From the NCBI GenBank assembly GCA_037447655.1, contig JBBHKE010001580.1, positions 28,180 to 92,179 on the forward strand: a stretch of 64,000 bases of DNA, in the 5' to 3' direction. The notes beneath the pieces are model-generated. The model saw only the letters and a program-made list of their open reading frames with translations. It searched no databases and was not told the origin of the DNA. The translations under genes were made by a program, and so were the position numbers. Shown here piece by piece: positions 1 through 11,395 of this stretch; position 1 is the stretch's first letter; every line of letters begins with the position of its first letter. Source of the stretch: Zygnema cylindricum. Taxonomy: Eukaryota > Streptophyta > Zygnematophyceae > Zygnematales > Zygnemataceae.

Positions 1-1
1 C

Positions 2-565
2 TTTTGTGTTGGGGACAGAGTTCAGCTTAATATGGCAAACGTATCCCTCCCACATACCCTTTCTACAAAATAAGTGCCGAGATTTACACGATCGTTTACT
101 GTGCTATCCAAAAAAAATGAGGTTGCTTACAAACTCGACATTCGTTTGGCCTCGAAAATACACGTTGTCTTTCATGTGTCCCTCCTCAAGCCATTCCGCA
201 ACCCCGATTCACTTTTCCCAAATCGGCTTTGCCATACACCTCTTCCCCTTGTTCAAAATACCACGTATGAATATGCTGTGGAAGAGATTCTCCAGTCCCA
301 CCGATTACAACGAGGGCGGTCCAATACTACTCAGTACCTAGTTCGTTGGAAAGGTTACAATGCGGAAGATGATTCTTGGGTTGATGAAAAAGATCTTCAT
401 GCCCCAGAATTACTATGTGGAATTGAAGCAGAGTGCGAAGACTCGGCCTACAAAGAGGGGCAGACACAACGGACGCCTAAAAAAAATGAATTGCATTGTC
501 GCAACCGTCGCAGTCATCTTGGGGGCTCAGCAATGAAACGCAACAACGTTGACGAAAGACCGTAG
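2..565 (+). pseudogene. Ty3/gypsy chromovirus polyprotein, integrase C-terminus plus chromodomain (partial)
   Basis: This is the 3' end of a Ty3/gypsy pol gene; the rest lies left of the window. The frame opens with the integrase C-terminal motif (GDRV-type, positions about 11-22), meets an in-frame TAA at 71-73, then continues open to 565. The motif VFHVSLLKPF marks the integrase end. It is followed by a chromodomain with VEEIL, QYLVRWKGY and DDSWV-like residues (about 270-400). In chromoviruses this domain targets integration to marked chromatin. The internal stop shows that the copy is dead. The tail after about residue 120 of the second open stretch is not recognisable. Confidence 0.85.
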
Positions 566-776
566 CGCTTTCGCTGCGTAGCCACGGGATCACAAAATAG
601 CACCTACGTTGTTAGAGAATTGCAGCATCGCAGCTGCGATAACAGAGGATCGCAACAGCGAAATTGTGAGTCGCAACGTTGGCCACATCGAACCCGTGAT
701 ATCGCCGCAGTATCCCAATTGGCGAAGTTTCAAACGTTGTGATACCCTGGAACACTAAGACGCAGGGAAGGTTTCG

Positions 777-1967
777 ATGATGAGACGTACAAACCCCCCA
801 ACTAAAGCTACCATCAACCCTCTTGACAAATCTAGTAGCGGCAATCTTGAGAACCTCTCGCTTAATACCACCTGCCTACCTGCACTTATCGATTTACAAG
901 AACTCTCAACCACAATAGCGTCCATGTCATCATCATCCTCTCCACCACTGAAAAGAAGGAGAATAGTCCGGAGGGGAAATGACGATATGCCCTATCGGGA
1001 CAACCTTTTGGCCGCAGCCGAGGCCATGGTAGAGGCAGACCGGAGTCGAGCAATAACGGAGGAAGAGGAAGAGGTAGAAGCGGCTATTGGCGAGGAAGAC
1101 ACAGGTGGAAGCACTGGAGGGGAAGGATCAAAAAATTCGCAAGACCCGGAGTATAACCCACTCTCAGAGGGTGACCGCGAAGATGAAGAGGATCATGAAC
1201 TCTCAGATGCCGATGAACTAGAGCGGAAAGCGACACCCCCACCAATAGAGGAACGTGCCTTGGATCAAGAGGTGATGAGAGACCCTAACAAGGAAAGTAC
1301 CGCAAAATGAGCAGTCTTTGGAGAGCTCCAAATAGAAAGCGAAGGAGCATTATCTTAGGGAGGATGACGTATTTGTCCTCCGAAGGGAAGAAGGGGAAAG
1401 GGAGGAAGAGAGTGAAAGGGAATAACAAATTTCTGACTTACTAATTCCTCTACCCATAGACTCTCAGAACCTCGACCTCACTTTCAACTTTGCGAAAGAG
1501 TTCTACTATAACCCTACAAAGTGGCCAGCGGAGCGGCGAACGGGGAAACGCGAGGAACCACTCAACATTCCTGCCGGTGAACCTTCTCACCGCGTGTGGA
1601 ATTTTATGCGTACAAAGGACCTAAGAAACAATCATAATGGGGGTTACGTCCAGCTGAACCCTCACGTCTTGCCGTTTGTGGAGGTGGTCGAGGACCACAA
1701 CCGATACCGGGTGGACATCCCCGGGTTGCTTCAAAAATATCCTTGGGATGTCCGCCTCTATGATATCATCTCACGCCCGAGGTGCGAGCACTCAAACTGG
1801 ATCGGAAAAATGCGTTGCAGCGGGCCCGAGCTGCCAGGAAGCACGTTTTGTTCAAATTGAACAATATACCGCGGTGGGAGGCCGAAGTGGAGGAAGAAGA
1901 GCAGGAACTAGCGGAAACGAATCCATCTTCCACGAGTCCAACACCGGTCGGACCTGTACCAGAATAG
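777..1967 (+). pseudogene. Broken hypothetical ORF between gypsy pol and the putative 3' LTR
   Basis: I do not recognise this protein. An open frame at 777-1310 encodes a serine-rich start, a basic KRRR patch and a long acidic E/D-rich stretch. After a stop, two overlapping fragments (1594-1860 and 1782-1967) continue with a patterned, non-repetitive segment containing NGGYVQLNPHVLPFVEV and a Glu-rich end. The position, downstream of integrase-chromodomain and upstream of purine tracts and an LTR-like segment, is that of the additional or env-like ORF found in some plant gypsy elements. No transmembrane helix or signal peptide is visible, so an envelope role is not supported. The frame changes (at least two) mark decay. 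Confidence 0.4.
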
Positions 1968-2264
1968 CCCTAGCCAAAACCAGAGCACCGCGGATCGCTC
2001 CCGAGGAAGGAGACGAGAAACTAGGGTAGCGAATCACTCGGCGGCGGCTGGTAGCAGTCGATCATCGCACTAGCCTCTCGGAAAAGAGATGTGAAGACCT
2101 ACAAAGCTACATTGATGACCTGCGGGATAACCACCAACAATTTCTTTGGAGGTTTAATGCGCTCTATCAAGAATTCCACGATTACTGAAGCGAGATGAAC
2201 CAAAAACTTCGACAAATGCAGTTTCCCTAACGAGCAACATTTAGCGCGACGCTGAATTCTTAGT

Positions 2265-2775
2265 GGGAGGAATTCTTAGAGGGAGGCACAATAACAGGGT
2301 TACAGAAAGGAAGCAGAGTTAAGAAGCTGCTTTAGCTGTGATGTCAAACTAGTGCAGCATAGCAACATAGAAACGCAGTATAGCAGCAGAGCAATGCAAC
2401 TTAACAGCAAAGCAATGTAGCAAAATGTATATTGAACTGTTTTGTTCTAGAACCTAGTGAGGATAGGGTGTGGTTAATGAAGAGTGTCCACGTGTATATA
2501 GTTGACCAGCTGTAGTACCGAATTAACTAGCAAGTAACTAGTTTAAATAATGGGTAGACTTAGTGAACAGACACTCTTTTGCGAGTAGACTTCTCCCATG
2601 AAGTAATCAATTTTGTAATTCATTTCTCGCAGAAATATAAACTTTCAAGCTTTTCATTGCGTGTGTTGTGTACTCTGTGGGCATTTACTGTTGCTACGAG
2701 TGAACTCGTGGTTATATTTCGATGTGTACTATCGGAGTGTGTGGACTAGTCTCACCCCTTTTACATCCACCGAAG
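2265..2775 (+). repeat. Probable gypsy polypurine tract and 3' LTR-like segment
   Basis: Two purine tracts (GTGGGAGG near 2265 and TAGAGGGAGG near 2277) precede about 480 bp of non-coding sequence. It contains the core GCAGCATAGCAAC, which recurs on the minus strand near 62.6 kb and 7.05 kb next to other G-rich tracts. That makes it a candidate 3' LTR of the element ending in the chromodomain. I cannot align two LTRs of one element, so both borders are approximate. Confidence 0.4.
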
Positions 2776-2803
2776 GTCCCTTCAGATTTTTCTAATGTCA
2801 CAT

Positions 2804-2925
2804 GCTATTGATGTAACCAGCTTGGACATTTGTCTTCCTCTTGTCCGAATAAGGACAATCAATGTCATTTTTGCGGTAAGTGGGGGCGTACGAGCCCTCA
2901 ATGTTATGCGAAATGCATCAAAAAC
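2804..2925 (+). pseudogene. Retroelement gag zinc-knuckle remnant
   Basis: In one frame this stretch reads as two CCHC-type knuckles: a first with Cys-x2-Cys-x4-His-x4-Cys spacing (one stop inside) and a second, CHFCGKWGRTSPQC, in which the His is replaced. Such knuckles bind RNA in retroelement Gag proteins. The fragment is wedged between the LTR-like segment and a hAT pseudogene and has no intact flanking gag, so it is a relic. Confidence 0.4.
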
Positions 2926-2934
2926 TGCAAAATC

Positions 2935-5525
2935 TTCTCGTGGCTCTCAAAAACGTGTCATATCCGATTTGGATGAACTCACACGATGTCTTAGATCTGG
3001 ATCTAGCCAAAGTATCAAGGTACAAGGTGTTCAGACAAAAATGAATAATGTATTCAATATGCATAACAAAAAAAAGGTGGATGTAGCATGGGAAAAGGCT
3101 TTTTTTGCCAATGGTTTGAAGTTTTGACTATTAGACAGCCCATGTTTTAAGGCAGCAGTGAAGAAGATCGGGGAAATACAATCGTCTTACAAGTTACCTC
3201 AAAGGAATACCTTGAGAAATCGCCTTCTGTCTGAGACGAAAATTACGATCACTAACGATTTAGCAAGCTATTTCGAGACCTAAAAATCACTAGTGCTTGT
3301 ATCACATAAGACGGTGGGACGACCGTTGATGATCCGCCTCTCTTGAACATTTAAGCAGTCACCCCCAAAGGTGACATGTTTCTCAAGTTGGAAGATACTC
3401 AAGGGAAAATCAAGGATGCTGAATATTTTTGTCAAGTGTTAGAGAAAGGAGTTATTCCAGTGGGGGTCAAGCATGTGGTACAAGTTGTGGCAGATTATGC
3501 TTCGTGAACAAGGTTGCCCCCTCGATGCTCATAGGAAAATATCCTTCCATCACGTGGACGCCATAGGCTGCCCCAGTATTGGACCTAATGTTGGAGGATT
3601 AGGGCAAATTATCATTTTTTTCAACACCTGTCTGAGAGGCGAAGGAGGTGTTGAAATTTATCATGAATCATCACATGACTACAGCCTTTTTCCACAAAAT
3701 ATCCAAACTTAGTCTTTTGAAACCTGGAGAGACCAGGTTTGCTACAAATTTTATCATGCTGCAGAGGTTTATACAGGTGAAGGATAGCTTAAATATCTTG
3801 ATGTTTGACGATGCTTACAAACAATTGTTATTGAAATGTACATACAAGTAAAAGGGTGCGAAGATTAAAGGATTTATCCTGAACCCAAAGTTTTGGACGA
3901 GAGTGACTGAGGTTGTGATAGTTTCAAAACTTGTAGTGCGGTTGATGAGGGAGTGCAACAAAGGTAGCCCAAAAGTGGGGAGGGTTTATCATGGATTTTA
4001 CACTATTGGGGAGTTTTTAGTAAAGTTATCCAGCAATGGAGGAGCCCGAAATTACGAATGCCTACAGATTTTGGAGGAGCTGAAGGTGTCTTTCATCGCC
4101 AGATAGGAGATGGCACATAACCCCATATATGCTGTCGGCTTTGTAATCGATCCCGAGTACCCAAGTGATGAGTATGGTCAACTTTCAAATCTGAAAATAA
4201 GGGAAGGTTTCCAAATAATGCTTGATAAATGTTACCTTATGTGGCGGACCAGGCTGCGGCCTACTCCGAGTTGTCTAAGTATAAAGGTTTTGAGGGCATA
4301 TTTGGGAGAGAGGTGACAAAGACTTGTGCTAAGCAGATGCCAGGGTGGAAGCGGTGACAAGAGTTTGGGGTTGTCACCCATATCTTACAAAAAGTAGCAA
4401 TTAGGATCCTTGGACAGTGCACAGTTGCCAGCTCATTTGAGAGGAATTGGTCAACCTATGACCATATTCACTCTAAGAAAAGGAACACATTGACAGCTAA
4501 GAGAGCCAATGATTCGGTTTTGGTTCTAAGCAATCTCAGATTATTACACAACACCAAGGATGTTAGTTATGAAGTATTGTTTTGAGACAACTGTTGGCAC
4601 TGAAGATGAAGAAGATGCAGCAGTAGTCATCGTATAACAAATCAAAAGAGGAAGCTTCCACAAATACCGATGGCTGAAGAGAAACTTTGACAGACTATAA
4701 CTTTCAGAAAAACATCCCAATGGTCCTGAAAATTTACCACAATGTAGATAACATACAAAGGAACACACACAAAATATTTCAATGAATTCTGCTCACAGAT
4801 CTCTGAGATATGCAGAAATGAAATTACATAAAAGTGAGTGTACAGTTTTCATATCATTTGTTCCTAATGAATCAAATTCTCTAAGTCCTACTTCTATACA
4901 CCGAAACTACACTAAGCTGTACGGAGGCATTCTAGCCGTACATCTAACATTCTAACACAACAAATACTGTGAGTATACCTGTGTACTGAAGGTATGTCAT
5001 AAACCACATTCTCAACACTAAACAACTAATTCGCTACATAGAAAATTCTGTTCTACCAAATATTTACACCGAAGTTCAGACAACGTAAAGTGATAGTGAT
5101 CTAGTCTCGCCGATAGTGATCTAGTCACGCCTCGTCAGTATTTGTTGGCGGCGGCTGTCAACCGTCCGATTAGAGGATTTGGGACCGTAGAATTGACTTC
5201 ACGAATTCCCGTGGTCCTGCCGAATTTCCGTACGTCCACGGAGAACATACTCACGCATTTCTCTCAAGTGACGACGCGTGTCCCAAGTGTGAATGAACCG
5301 TGAACTCCCAACTTCACTGTCACACTAATTTTGGTAAGTACTGAACCGAACTCAACCAAAAATAACTTAAGTCCTGAACAGCTCTCTCTCCCTCACAGCT
5401 GAGGCATAGAGAGGACTAAAGCTTTCTTAAAAACAACATGAAGAGGAAATGGTTGCATGGGAGGAAAATGAAGGGGAGGTAGTGGAAGAGGAGTTAAATA
5501 AATACATATTTGACGTAGATTTGGA
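2935..5525 (+). pseudogene. hAT-superfamily transposase, decayed copy 1, split by a solo LTR
   Basis: Conceptual translation matches, segment by segment, the better preserved transposase at 60.3-62.3 kb. Shared blocks include HNKKKVDVAWEKAFFANG, the SYKLP block, AVTPKGDMFLKLEDT and the C-terminal hAT dimerisation region (SSFERNWSTYDHIHSKKR, about 4430-4490). Many stops and frameshifts are present. The last exon-like acidic tail is displaced: the match stops at 4574, resumes at 5439 with the same residues, and the gap is filled by an LTR. This family normally cuts and pastes its element from terminal inverted repeats; this copy cannot encode an active enzyme. Confidence 0.75.
4575..5438 (-). 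mobile_element. Solo LTR inserted in the hAT pseudogene
   Basis: The 864-bp segment interrupts the hAT reading region exactly, and TGAAG occurs on both sides (4570-4574 and 5439-5443) as a 5-bp target duplication. The right end is ...AACAACA; the left end is TATTGTTTTGAG, apparently TGTTG with one substitution. It is homologous over its whole length to the solo LTR at 44662-45475. No internal domain remains, as expected after LTR-LTR recombination. Orientation is inferred from T/A-rich signals and is uncertain. Confidence 0.7.
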
Positions 5526-5786
5526 GTAAATAAAGATAGGGGTGATGTACATATTCACAGCGTGCAATGAGTTGACATATTTTTAATGTGAGAATTAAAC
5601 CATATCCCTCCGGTTAATACACCGTTTATTTTTTTTTTGCTGCAATGCGAACTTTGTCATTTTTTATTTTGAACATGGTTTTTTTTATCGTTTACATTTT
5701 TTAACAAAGCCATGTTGTACTTATTGTTGTCCTTGGCCTATTTCAGCCATGGATTACTCACGGAAGACACCCACAGACTACCTCAA

Positions 5787-6803
5787 AACAGTTGTGTTTT
5801 AGACAACACAGATTACTCCACAATAACCAAAAGCAGCTGAAACTGCACCAGTATGGATTATATCCGAAACATTGTAATCTCTCAAAGTTATAGCCAAATC
5901 CACCAAGGCATCCAAAAGATATGAGCTGCAGAGTTTCCCAAAAACATCTGACAGCTTACCAAACTAACCAGGTAGACTCCTCACAGAATTCTACAGAAAC
6001 AGCAGAACAGACTGAAACTATATAAAAAAATAGTTTCTAGGTCATCAAAGATCTCCACAAAGTTTCATACAAAGACATCAATCAGGGTGATCACACCATC
6101 AGGTCAAAGTTGCAGAAAAACAGTCTGACATTACTTTTGATGAGCTCAACTATGATACTCATAATAATCTAAGTCCTACAAGTTATACTCAGAGAGTTCA
6201 CTACTGTACGGAGGCATACCAGCCGTACGTTATCTACCTCTTACCTAAATTACTGTGAATATACCCGAATAATTCGAGGTATGTCAAAATGAATGAATCT
6301 ACACTAATAAACTAATTAGCAAATAGACAAACCTCTGTTGAATATAATATTTACACCGACACCTCCGCAAAATCCGCATACTAAACGTCAACTTGCTTAG
6401 TCATTTGACGACAAGTCTATGTAGCAAACCGACATCACAAACGTACAGTCCACCTGGTAATACATCATCAGAAATAGTGTGATCCTACAAAAATATCGGC
6501 GGACGTCGTCTGCCCTCCAAATGTACTAGGAACCACTTGCCGAAATTAACTCGTACCCTCCAAATCTTATCGTACCAAAATTGCGTCCTTCGCCATAAAT
6601 GTCGCTGACTTATTTAACGTCCACTTGTCAAAAAAGACGCTCCGTACGTTCGCTCCCCCAATCCGTGAATCCATTCGAATAATGCATCCGTATTCATTAC
6701 GTAAACTTATGATTTGTTTTCTCCCCCATTACGTACGCCTCATACCGTATCATTAAGGATACACTAAAATAGGTGTGTACGAAATTAAGTCTTTAAAACA
6801 ACA
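5787..6803 (-). repeat. Third, diverged member of the same LTR family
   Basis: The segment begins with TTGTGTTTTAGACAAC and ends in TTTAAAACAACA, matching the ends of the solo LTRs at 4575 and 44662. It shares internal blocks such as CTGTACGGAGGCAT and ATATTTACACCGA. It is longer (about 1 kb) and has no clear target duplication, so the exact borders are uncertain. Confidence 0.5.
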
Positions 6804-6989
6804 CTCACCCAAAGACTTGATTTCGGTCATCCTTGAGTCAACCCTTTTTATGTGTCACTACAGTACACTTTCAAAAATATCAAATCGACACTTAGCATTG
6901 TACTGATTAAAAACGAAAGAAATGCGATCTACACGAAACTAAATATTCAAATAACAACACTAACAACAGGGCATCTGGTCGAAATTTCT

Positions 6990-7412
6990 TAAAAAATTAA
7001 ATCACATCCCGCTGCGTTGCTATGCAGCCATGCTGCGCTGCTCTGACATCCAAGCTGCGTTGGTTGAACATAGCAGCCTGGTCGAACATCGCCGCCTTAG
7101 CACTTAGAACTCTATATTAAAAGGACTATATTTGCTCTATTATACCCTCAACCCACTAAGTTCTTGTAACCTTATTACAAGCCACCATGCAGTTTGGTCG
7201 CTGGTTCAGCGACAAGGTAGTCCGATCGCTCTTTTGTTGCACGTTTCTGTTTTTTTAGGGTTTTCAATATTTAAATGCTTAAATTTGAAAAGTACAAAAA
7301 AGTACGAAGTTTACCTACGAATTTTAAAAGTATGAAATTGTTTTATGCGCACTCTACGTAGTATTCGTTAGTGTACTCCGTGCGTTTTATGCGCATTGGA
7401 CATCTATGCGTT
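6990..7412 (-). repeat. Gypsy-LTR-like fragment followed by the right end of a CATAG-type inverted-repeat element
   Basis: Positions 7000-7100 carry, on the minus strand, the GCTGCATAGCAACGCAG core seen in the gypsy-like segments at 2.3 and 62.6 kb. Positions about 7330-7412 (ending GGACATCTATG) match the right terminus of the large insertion at 31303-37161. No matching left terminus is visible here, so this is a fragment. Confidence 0.45.
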
Positions 7413-7572
7413 TTCCTTTCAAACTTAGTGTCGTACTGCTTAGATTAAACCGTACGAAGAAATCGCAATTTTGTGGGGTACAATTTGCGTCATTCTCGAA
7501 CTTAGGATGTACGAAAATTTGTCTTGTGTTTTTTCAACCCACTGTCACGTCATCTTCAAACTTATCATAAAC

Positions 7573-7847
7573 CATCGTTCAAAAGTAGGCGTTAATATGG
7601 TAGGCCTTTGGTCGGCGCCTTTATTGTAAGTTGTGTTATGGGCTTTTCATGTGATCTTCTTAGATAGTTACTTTGATCAGCCACCATCCGATCATCCGAA
7701 TCTGACGGTGTAAATAATTTTTTTGGTGTGAATGTTTTAATTGGTCCGAATAGGTCCGAATACAATATGGGTCTTAAGGTCATATTATATATTTTGCATA
7801 CAATAGGCATATTGTATAGGCCTACTTTCACCTACTTTTGAACTATG
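7573..7847. mobile_element. MITE, CATAGTTC-type terminal inverted repeats, copy 1
   Basis: The element runs from CATCGTTCAAAAGTAGGCG to CACCTACTTTTGAACTATG, so its ends are near-perfect inverted repeats of about 19 bp. Its interior (GTGTTATGGGCTTTTCATG, CATACAATAGGCATATTGTA) is nearly identical to the copy at 31397-31699. It is non-coding. Superfamily is not certain because no clear target duplication could be read. Confidence 0.7.
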
Positions 7848-8534
7848 TCATAAACCACATCGGCAATGTGTTTTAAGCAAAGCAAAACCGTGTACACAAA
7901 TAGAAAAACATAATCCCACGTGTGAAAAGTTTTCAAAAGTTTTTGACGACTGAAAAAAATACAGGGTTGTTCGTTTTTGTCCGCATGCATGTTGTACGGT
8001 TTTTGTTTTACACGAGTCTAAAAGCTACAGTGTCATTTCACGCAAAGCTGAATTTTTGTGAAGTTATAAAATTTGTGAAGTCATGGCGGCGAGATAAGAG
8101 AGGTTTACTGAAAGGTATGTCGTACAGCCACGGCTACAAGGTTGTATCTCTACGATGTCACGAAATGCCATGTGACATCCCAAATCGTTTCAAAAATTTC
8201 GATGTGTCTTGCGACACTTCAAAAAATTTCAAAAAAATACGGTGCGACAAGACAAATTGGACACGGTGACAGCCGTCACGCGTATTGTCGATGTATACAA
8301 TCGTCACAAACTTAGGTAACAACTTTGAGTAAACACACAGAGACACCTAAAATCTGGCTCCGCCGGATCCGCGCTAGAATACAAAATAAGTTTGCTAAGT
8401 TACAAGTACATTGGGCCGTACCCTTAGTTCCATTACATTTTTGTGTATCGTATGATAGCGTCACTTGAGAGGTTTTATATGCATTCGTCCTTATATTTAA
8501 AACCAATCACTTCCGACCAGATGAAAAAGTGAAA

Positions 8535-9721
8535 GGGAATTTATCATTGCCGTGACTATTTTGAGTATTTTTGTTGATCGCGATCACTTACGTCACCTTG
8601 TCAAAGATAGTCCATTTTATGTTAACATTGGTACAATTAAAGTATCGTTGAGTTTAAATTTAATAGTCAAATGTGAATGTTGACCGTCCTAAAAAAAATA
8701 GCAATTCACACGGCCGACTTAGGTTTACAGTAACAAAACTGCGGCAACCACATGAAAATAAAAGTGTTGCGCACATGCATTTTCTCACTTTACGTGAGCT
8801 CCACTTTGGTGCACCTGTTGGCTATTTTTGTTGGATTGGCACATGAAACTGGTTCAATACAGGATGAATATGGAATATCCATCCTCGAAGATGCCCGTAA
8901 TAAATGGGTAAGGACCCGCCAAGCTCTACATTGAGCTGGTGGCGTAGTGGTAGTGCGTTTGCAATTGAAGCGAAAGGTCCCAAGTTTAAGCCCTGGCCTA
9001 CTCAATTTTCCCTAGTACGGGACATGCCGAATCCTACATGTCTTTTACGCGAGTCCGTTTTATTATAGTGTACAAATTTTATTTTATTTTGTGCGATTTA
9101 ATTTATCCGTGAGAGCACATGTTTGCTATTTTCAAGCGGGTATGTTTCATTATTGTACAAAGTTTATTTTGTTTCATGCAATTTTAATTTATCCCTACAA
9201 GACTTCTAGTACATTAGTTTTGAGAGGCTTCATTTCGCGGTGTTCTTCAATTTGAGTGTAACGGACCCGTGTAAAAATATGAATGAAACTAAATGAAAAA
9301 AATGTGAGTCATCACGCGAGACCAAATCAAGCTACACTATTTACGATTTGGGATTAAAATTCAATTTTGAGGCTAATTTAAGAGCCAACATGTGCCCTCA
9401 TGGTGGAGCTCACTTAAAGTCAAAAAGTGACTGTGGGCAACACATTTATTTACATGTGGTTGCCGCAGTTTTGTTACCGTAAACGTTTGCTAGCCGTGTG
9501 AATTGTTGATTTTCTTATAACGGTCGACGTTCAGAAGCGCGGCAAAATTGTAAGCGGTTGTCACAATATTTTGAAAGTCAAACATGTTAACTAATTGACT
9601 GTCAAAATAAACTCGGCGGTACTTAACATATACCAATGTGTTTTTAAATGCGTGAAATCTATGACAATGTGACGTAATTGACTGCGAGCAACCAAAATAG
9701 TCACTGCGATGATCAATTCCC
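8535..9721. mobile_element. Foldback-type element with about 300-bp inverted arms, copy 1
   Basis: The left arm (8535-8830) and right arm (about 9395-9721) are inverted copies of each other. Outer ends read GGGAATTTATCATTGCCGTG and its complement. Shared inner blocks include TTACGTCACCTTGTCAAAG, CCGTGTGAATTG and GTGGTTGCCGCAGTTTTGTT. The loop of about 560 bp contains a tRNA-like segment. Related copies lie immediately upstream of all three P450 units, so the element was part of the duplicated unit. No transposase is encoded. Confidence 0.75.
8933..9004 (+). repeat. tRNA-like segment, possible SINE head
   Basis: A 72-nt stretch can be drawn as a degenerate cloverleaf. It has a D-arm/A-box TGGCGTAGTGGTAGTGC, an anticodon-arm-like hairpin, a T-arm with CCAAG/CCTGG pairing (one mismatch), and an acceptor stem with five of seven pairs. 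The anticodon loop lacks U33, so it is not a working tRNA gene. A tRNA-derived SINE head or tRNA pseudogene inside the foldback element is the simplest reading. Confidence 0.4.
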
Positions 9722-9840
9722 AATTCCAATTGAAGACTTTCAATGTTGTTAGTTGTCGTATCGGTTTGTTTTTAACGTAAAATTTTTTTGGGCAAGACGC
9801 TTAACATTTGGTGTCTCGAAGAAGTACATATTGAAATTTA
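9722..9840 (+). repeat. Relic of the P450 upstream segment, cut off from copy 1
   Basis: This stretch (TTTCAATGTTGTTAGTTGTC through GAAGTACATATTGAAA) matches the segments at about 24190-24300 and 31150-31260, upstream of P450 copies 2 and 3. For copy 1 the continuation (AGCACATTAAAATATGTTCC) is found only at about 18806. The promoter-distal region of copy 1 has therefore been separated by about 9 kb of insertions. Confidence 0.6.
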
Positions 9841-10850
9841 AGCATTTTCTAGGTCTACAGATTGTAAAAATAAAAGGCAAAGAGGAGACACTGGCAGCTT
9901 GCCTCTAACTCTTCACTCAAGTCTCCACACTTCTCGCAGTCACAAAAGACTTGAGGAGGAGTTACATCCATAGTTGCCTACGCTGTCCAAAGAGGACAGG
10001 AAGGCAAATCTTGATAGAGTTACCTAAAAGGTTTGACGAATCGAGGATTTGATCTGGATACCTGTCGTCCGTCAAAATACCCGTTAGCTTTAACCTATAA
10101 GTCTAAGATTAGTGGTAGGATATAATAGGTTTGACAAATATTTAATTTGTTACACGTAGATTAGTTCATTAAACGGGAAATAGATACGTAATGCAAAAAT
10201 GCGATTTTGAATAGTACAATGTACGGTTTAATGTATTATATGAAACGGGTACCGCGCATTTGTTTCGAACGCGAAACAAATACCGCGCTAATATTTTCAA
10301 CGGCTATAGTTGTATCCGGTTTTAATCGGACGGCCACGATAGGCGCCACGATCACGGAATATGTACTTTTGGCGTTTTACTGTCATCACCGCGTCATGTG
10401 ACACGTGGCGCGACAATGTTGGATTGCGGCAACTCCGGAGATTACGGGAACAAATCCGGATATGACATGTGTCGACATTTTGGCCATGTCGTACTATGGC
10501 CGTACAGGAAGTACACGGGCACATGTACTTTTATGTACGACACACTAATTTGATTGGTGCCGTATGTCAGTAGATAGAGTTTTAGAGAGAGATAGGACTT
10601 AGAAAATTTAGTAGGTAGCAGCCTCTCTCCGAGAGAGCTCCAGTACAAAAGGTCATCTTTGACCATTCATAACTATCAATTTACTTGACCATTTTCAGTG
10701 ATTCTTTTTGCTGTAGACTTACGAGAGTCCAAGCTACACACGGGTGTAGTCAGTCAGAGTTTTTTCTTGCCAGAGTGGCAGCATTTCTAAGGGAAAGTCA
10801 AAGTGGATGAATGTGTCCAAAACTCATATTCTAACTTTGCATTCTGTGGT
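9841..10850 (+). repeat. About 1-kb dispersed repeat, copy A
   Basis: From ATTTTCTAGGTCTA onward this segment is an inverted copy of 12371-13437. Matching blocks include GCCTCTAACT, CCGCGC with A/T flanks, CATGTGTCGACATTT, GTAGATAGA followed by TTTTAGAGAGAGATAGGACTT, and the CTCTCTCCGAGAGAG hairpin. A tRNA-like A-box/B-box pair may lie on the complementary strand near 10030-10110. Coding capacity is absent. The right border is approximate. Confidence 0.6.
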
Positions 10851-11395
10851 GGAACTGAGCACACTGAAAGTCTTATTTCGCAGGGGTGAAGCTATAATGG
10901 GTTTCTGATTGTCAAGGGGTCTGTCATTTGGGTTTGTATCAACTTGGAGTCGGCACAATCTAGATTAGCTTATTTTGGATCTGTGATTTCTGTGGGCAAT
11001 AGAGCACAGAGAGTTTCAGTACACCGCCAATCGCTATTAGCATAATGTATACTAATTCTGTCCCACTTTTTTTTTACAAATTCTCAAATAGCATAACTTA
11101 TTCTGTTTTTTTCTTTTCGCTATTTGGGGTTTTTTCCAAGTATCGTACAAAACGAAAGTACGTTTGTTTTAAATAGTGTGGTGTACGGCAAATGTCATAC
11201 GGTACTAAACCATACCTTCTAATTGAAAAAAAATGAGTTTTAGTAACCGCGGACGCATAAGAGTATGCGGTCTAAAAATTGGATGAAATCGGGATGTAAA
11301 ATATCACGTTCGCACATATTCATCCAACAACCACGTTTTGACTCTGAAAACATACGATTTGTGCATGATTTGTCATATTTTGTACAAGTACCTAT

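Noticed and set aside
10207-10666. Short ORFs in repeat copy A
   Set aside because: They are not conserved in the inverted copy B and have no domain features.
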